The notes beneath the pieces are model-generated. The model made no database searches. It was given only the letters and a program-made list of their open reading frames with translations, and was not told where the DNA came from. A stretch of DNA of 64,000 nt from NCBI RefSeq assembly GCF_001676875.1, contig NZ_JYKA01000017.1, positions 34,050 to 98,049 on the forward strand, read 5' to 3'. The position numbers were made by a program, and so were the translations under genes. How positions within the stretch are numbered: the stretch's first letter is position 1; every line of letters begins with the position of its first letter. Shown piece after piece: positions 63,996 through 64,000 of this stretch. This DNA comes from Chromobacterium subtsugae (lineage in GTDB: Bacteria > Pseudomonadota > Gammaproteobacteria > Burkholderiales > Chromobacteriaceae).

Positions 63996-64000
63996 GAATT

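Overview
The window looks like a Chromobacterium-type betaproteobacterial chromosome (Neisseriales) carrying the right-hand part of a prophage. This is inferred from GC-rich coding, the infC-rpmI-rplT-pheST-ihfA-merR and tgt-yajC-secDF blocks, and the style of the prophage genes. The species cannot be fixed from the sequence alone.

Region 1 (about 1-24,350) is a lambdoid/HK97-type prophage that ends at a tRNA-Pro(GGG) gene next to its integrase. Its left end lies outside the window. Late genes run leftward: antiterminator Q-like, HNH, TerS, TerL, a small membrane protein, portal, then S49 protease, capsid, connector, head closure, gp10-like, and two tail-terminator-like genes. Five intrinsic-terminator hairpins face this late transcription, as expected if Q lets polymerase read through. 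Replication genes (an O-like protein and a DnaC-type loader) also run leftward from a Cro/CI-type switch at 15.36-16.07 kb. Rightward, an AT-rich accessory segment holds a LuxR-type regulator, a DarT-NADAR DNA ADP-ribosylation toxin/antitoxin pair, and a frameshifted gene. A second promoter with the same repressor operator follows at 20.06-20.10 kb, with a boxA, an amber-interrupted gene, five phased GTTAGC repeats, and a plasmid-like StbA/StbB/StbC module. An excisionase-like gene and the integrase come last.

Cargo sits elsewhere too. A HEPN-motif protein lies between portal and protease, and a PD-(D/E)XK-like protein runs off the left edge. A cytosine-C5 methyltransferase gene appears to be fully overlapped, on the same strand, by a second gene of a recognisable phage family.

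Region 2 (24.3-37.4 kb) is core housekeeping: merR-ihfA-pheT-pheS-rplT-rpmI-infC-thrS on the minus strand, tRNA-Val, then tgt, yajC-secD-secF and a DedA protein on the plus strand.

Region 3 (37.4-64 kb) mixes repair (an endonuclease-type mutL, sbcB), polyamine genes (potG-like ATPase and puuB-like oxidase), signalling (EAL-CBS-GGDEF, chemoreceptor, PilZ-like protein), envelope (uppP), segregation (scpA), chaperone and RNA chaperone (htpG, proQ), small-molecule enzymes, tRNA-Leu(UAA), and a divergent GlxA-type regulator/DJ-1 enzyme pair. All identifications come from reading the sequence; no database search was run.
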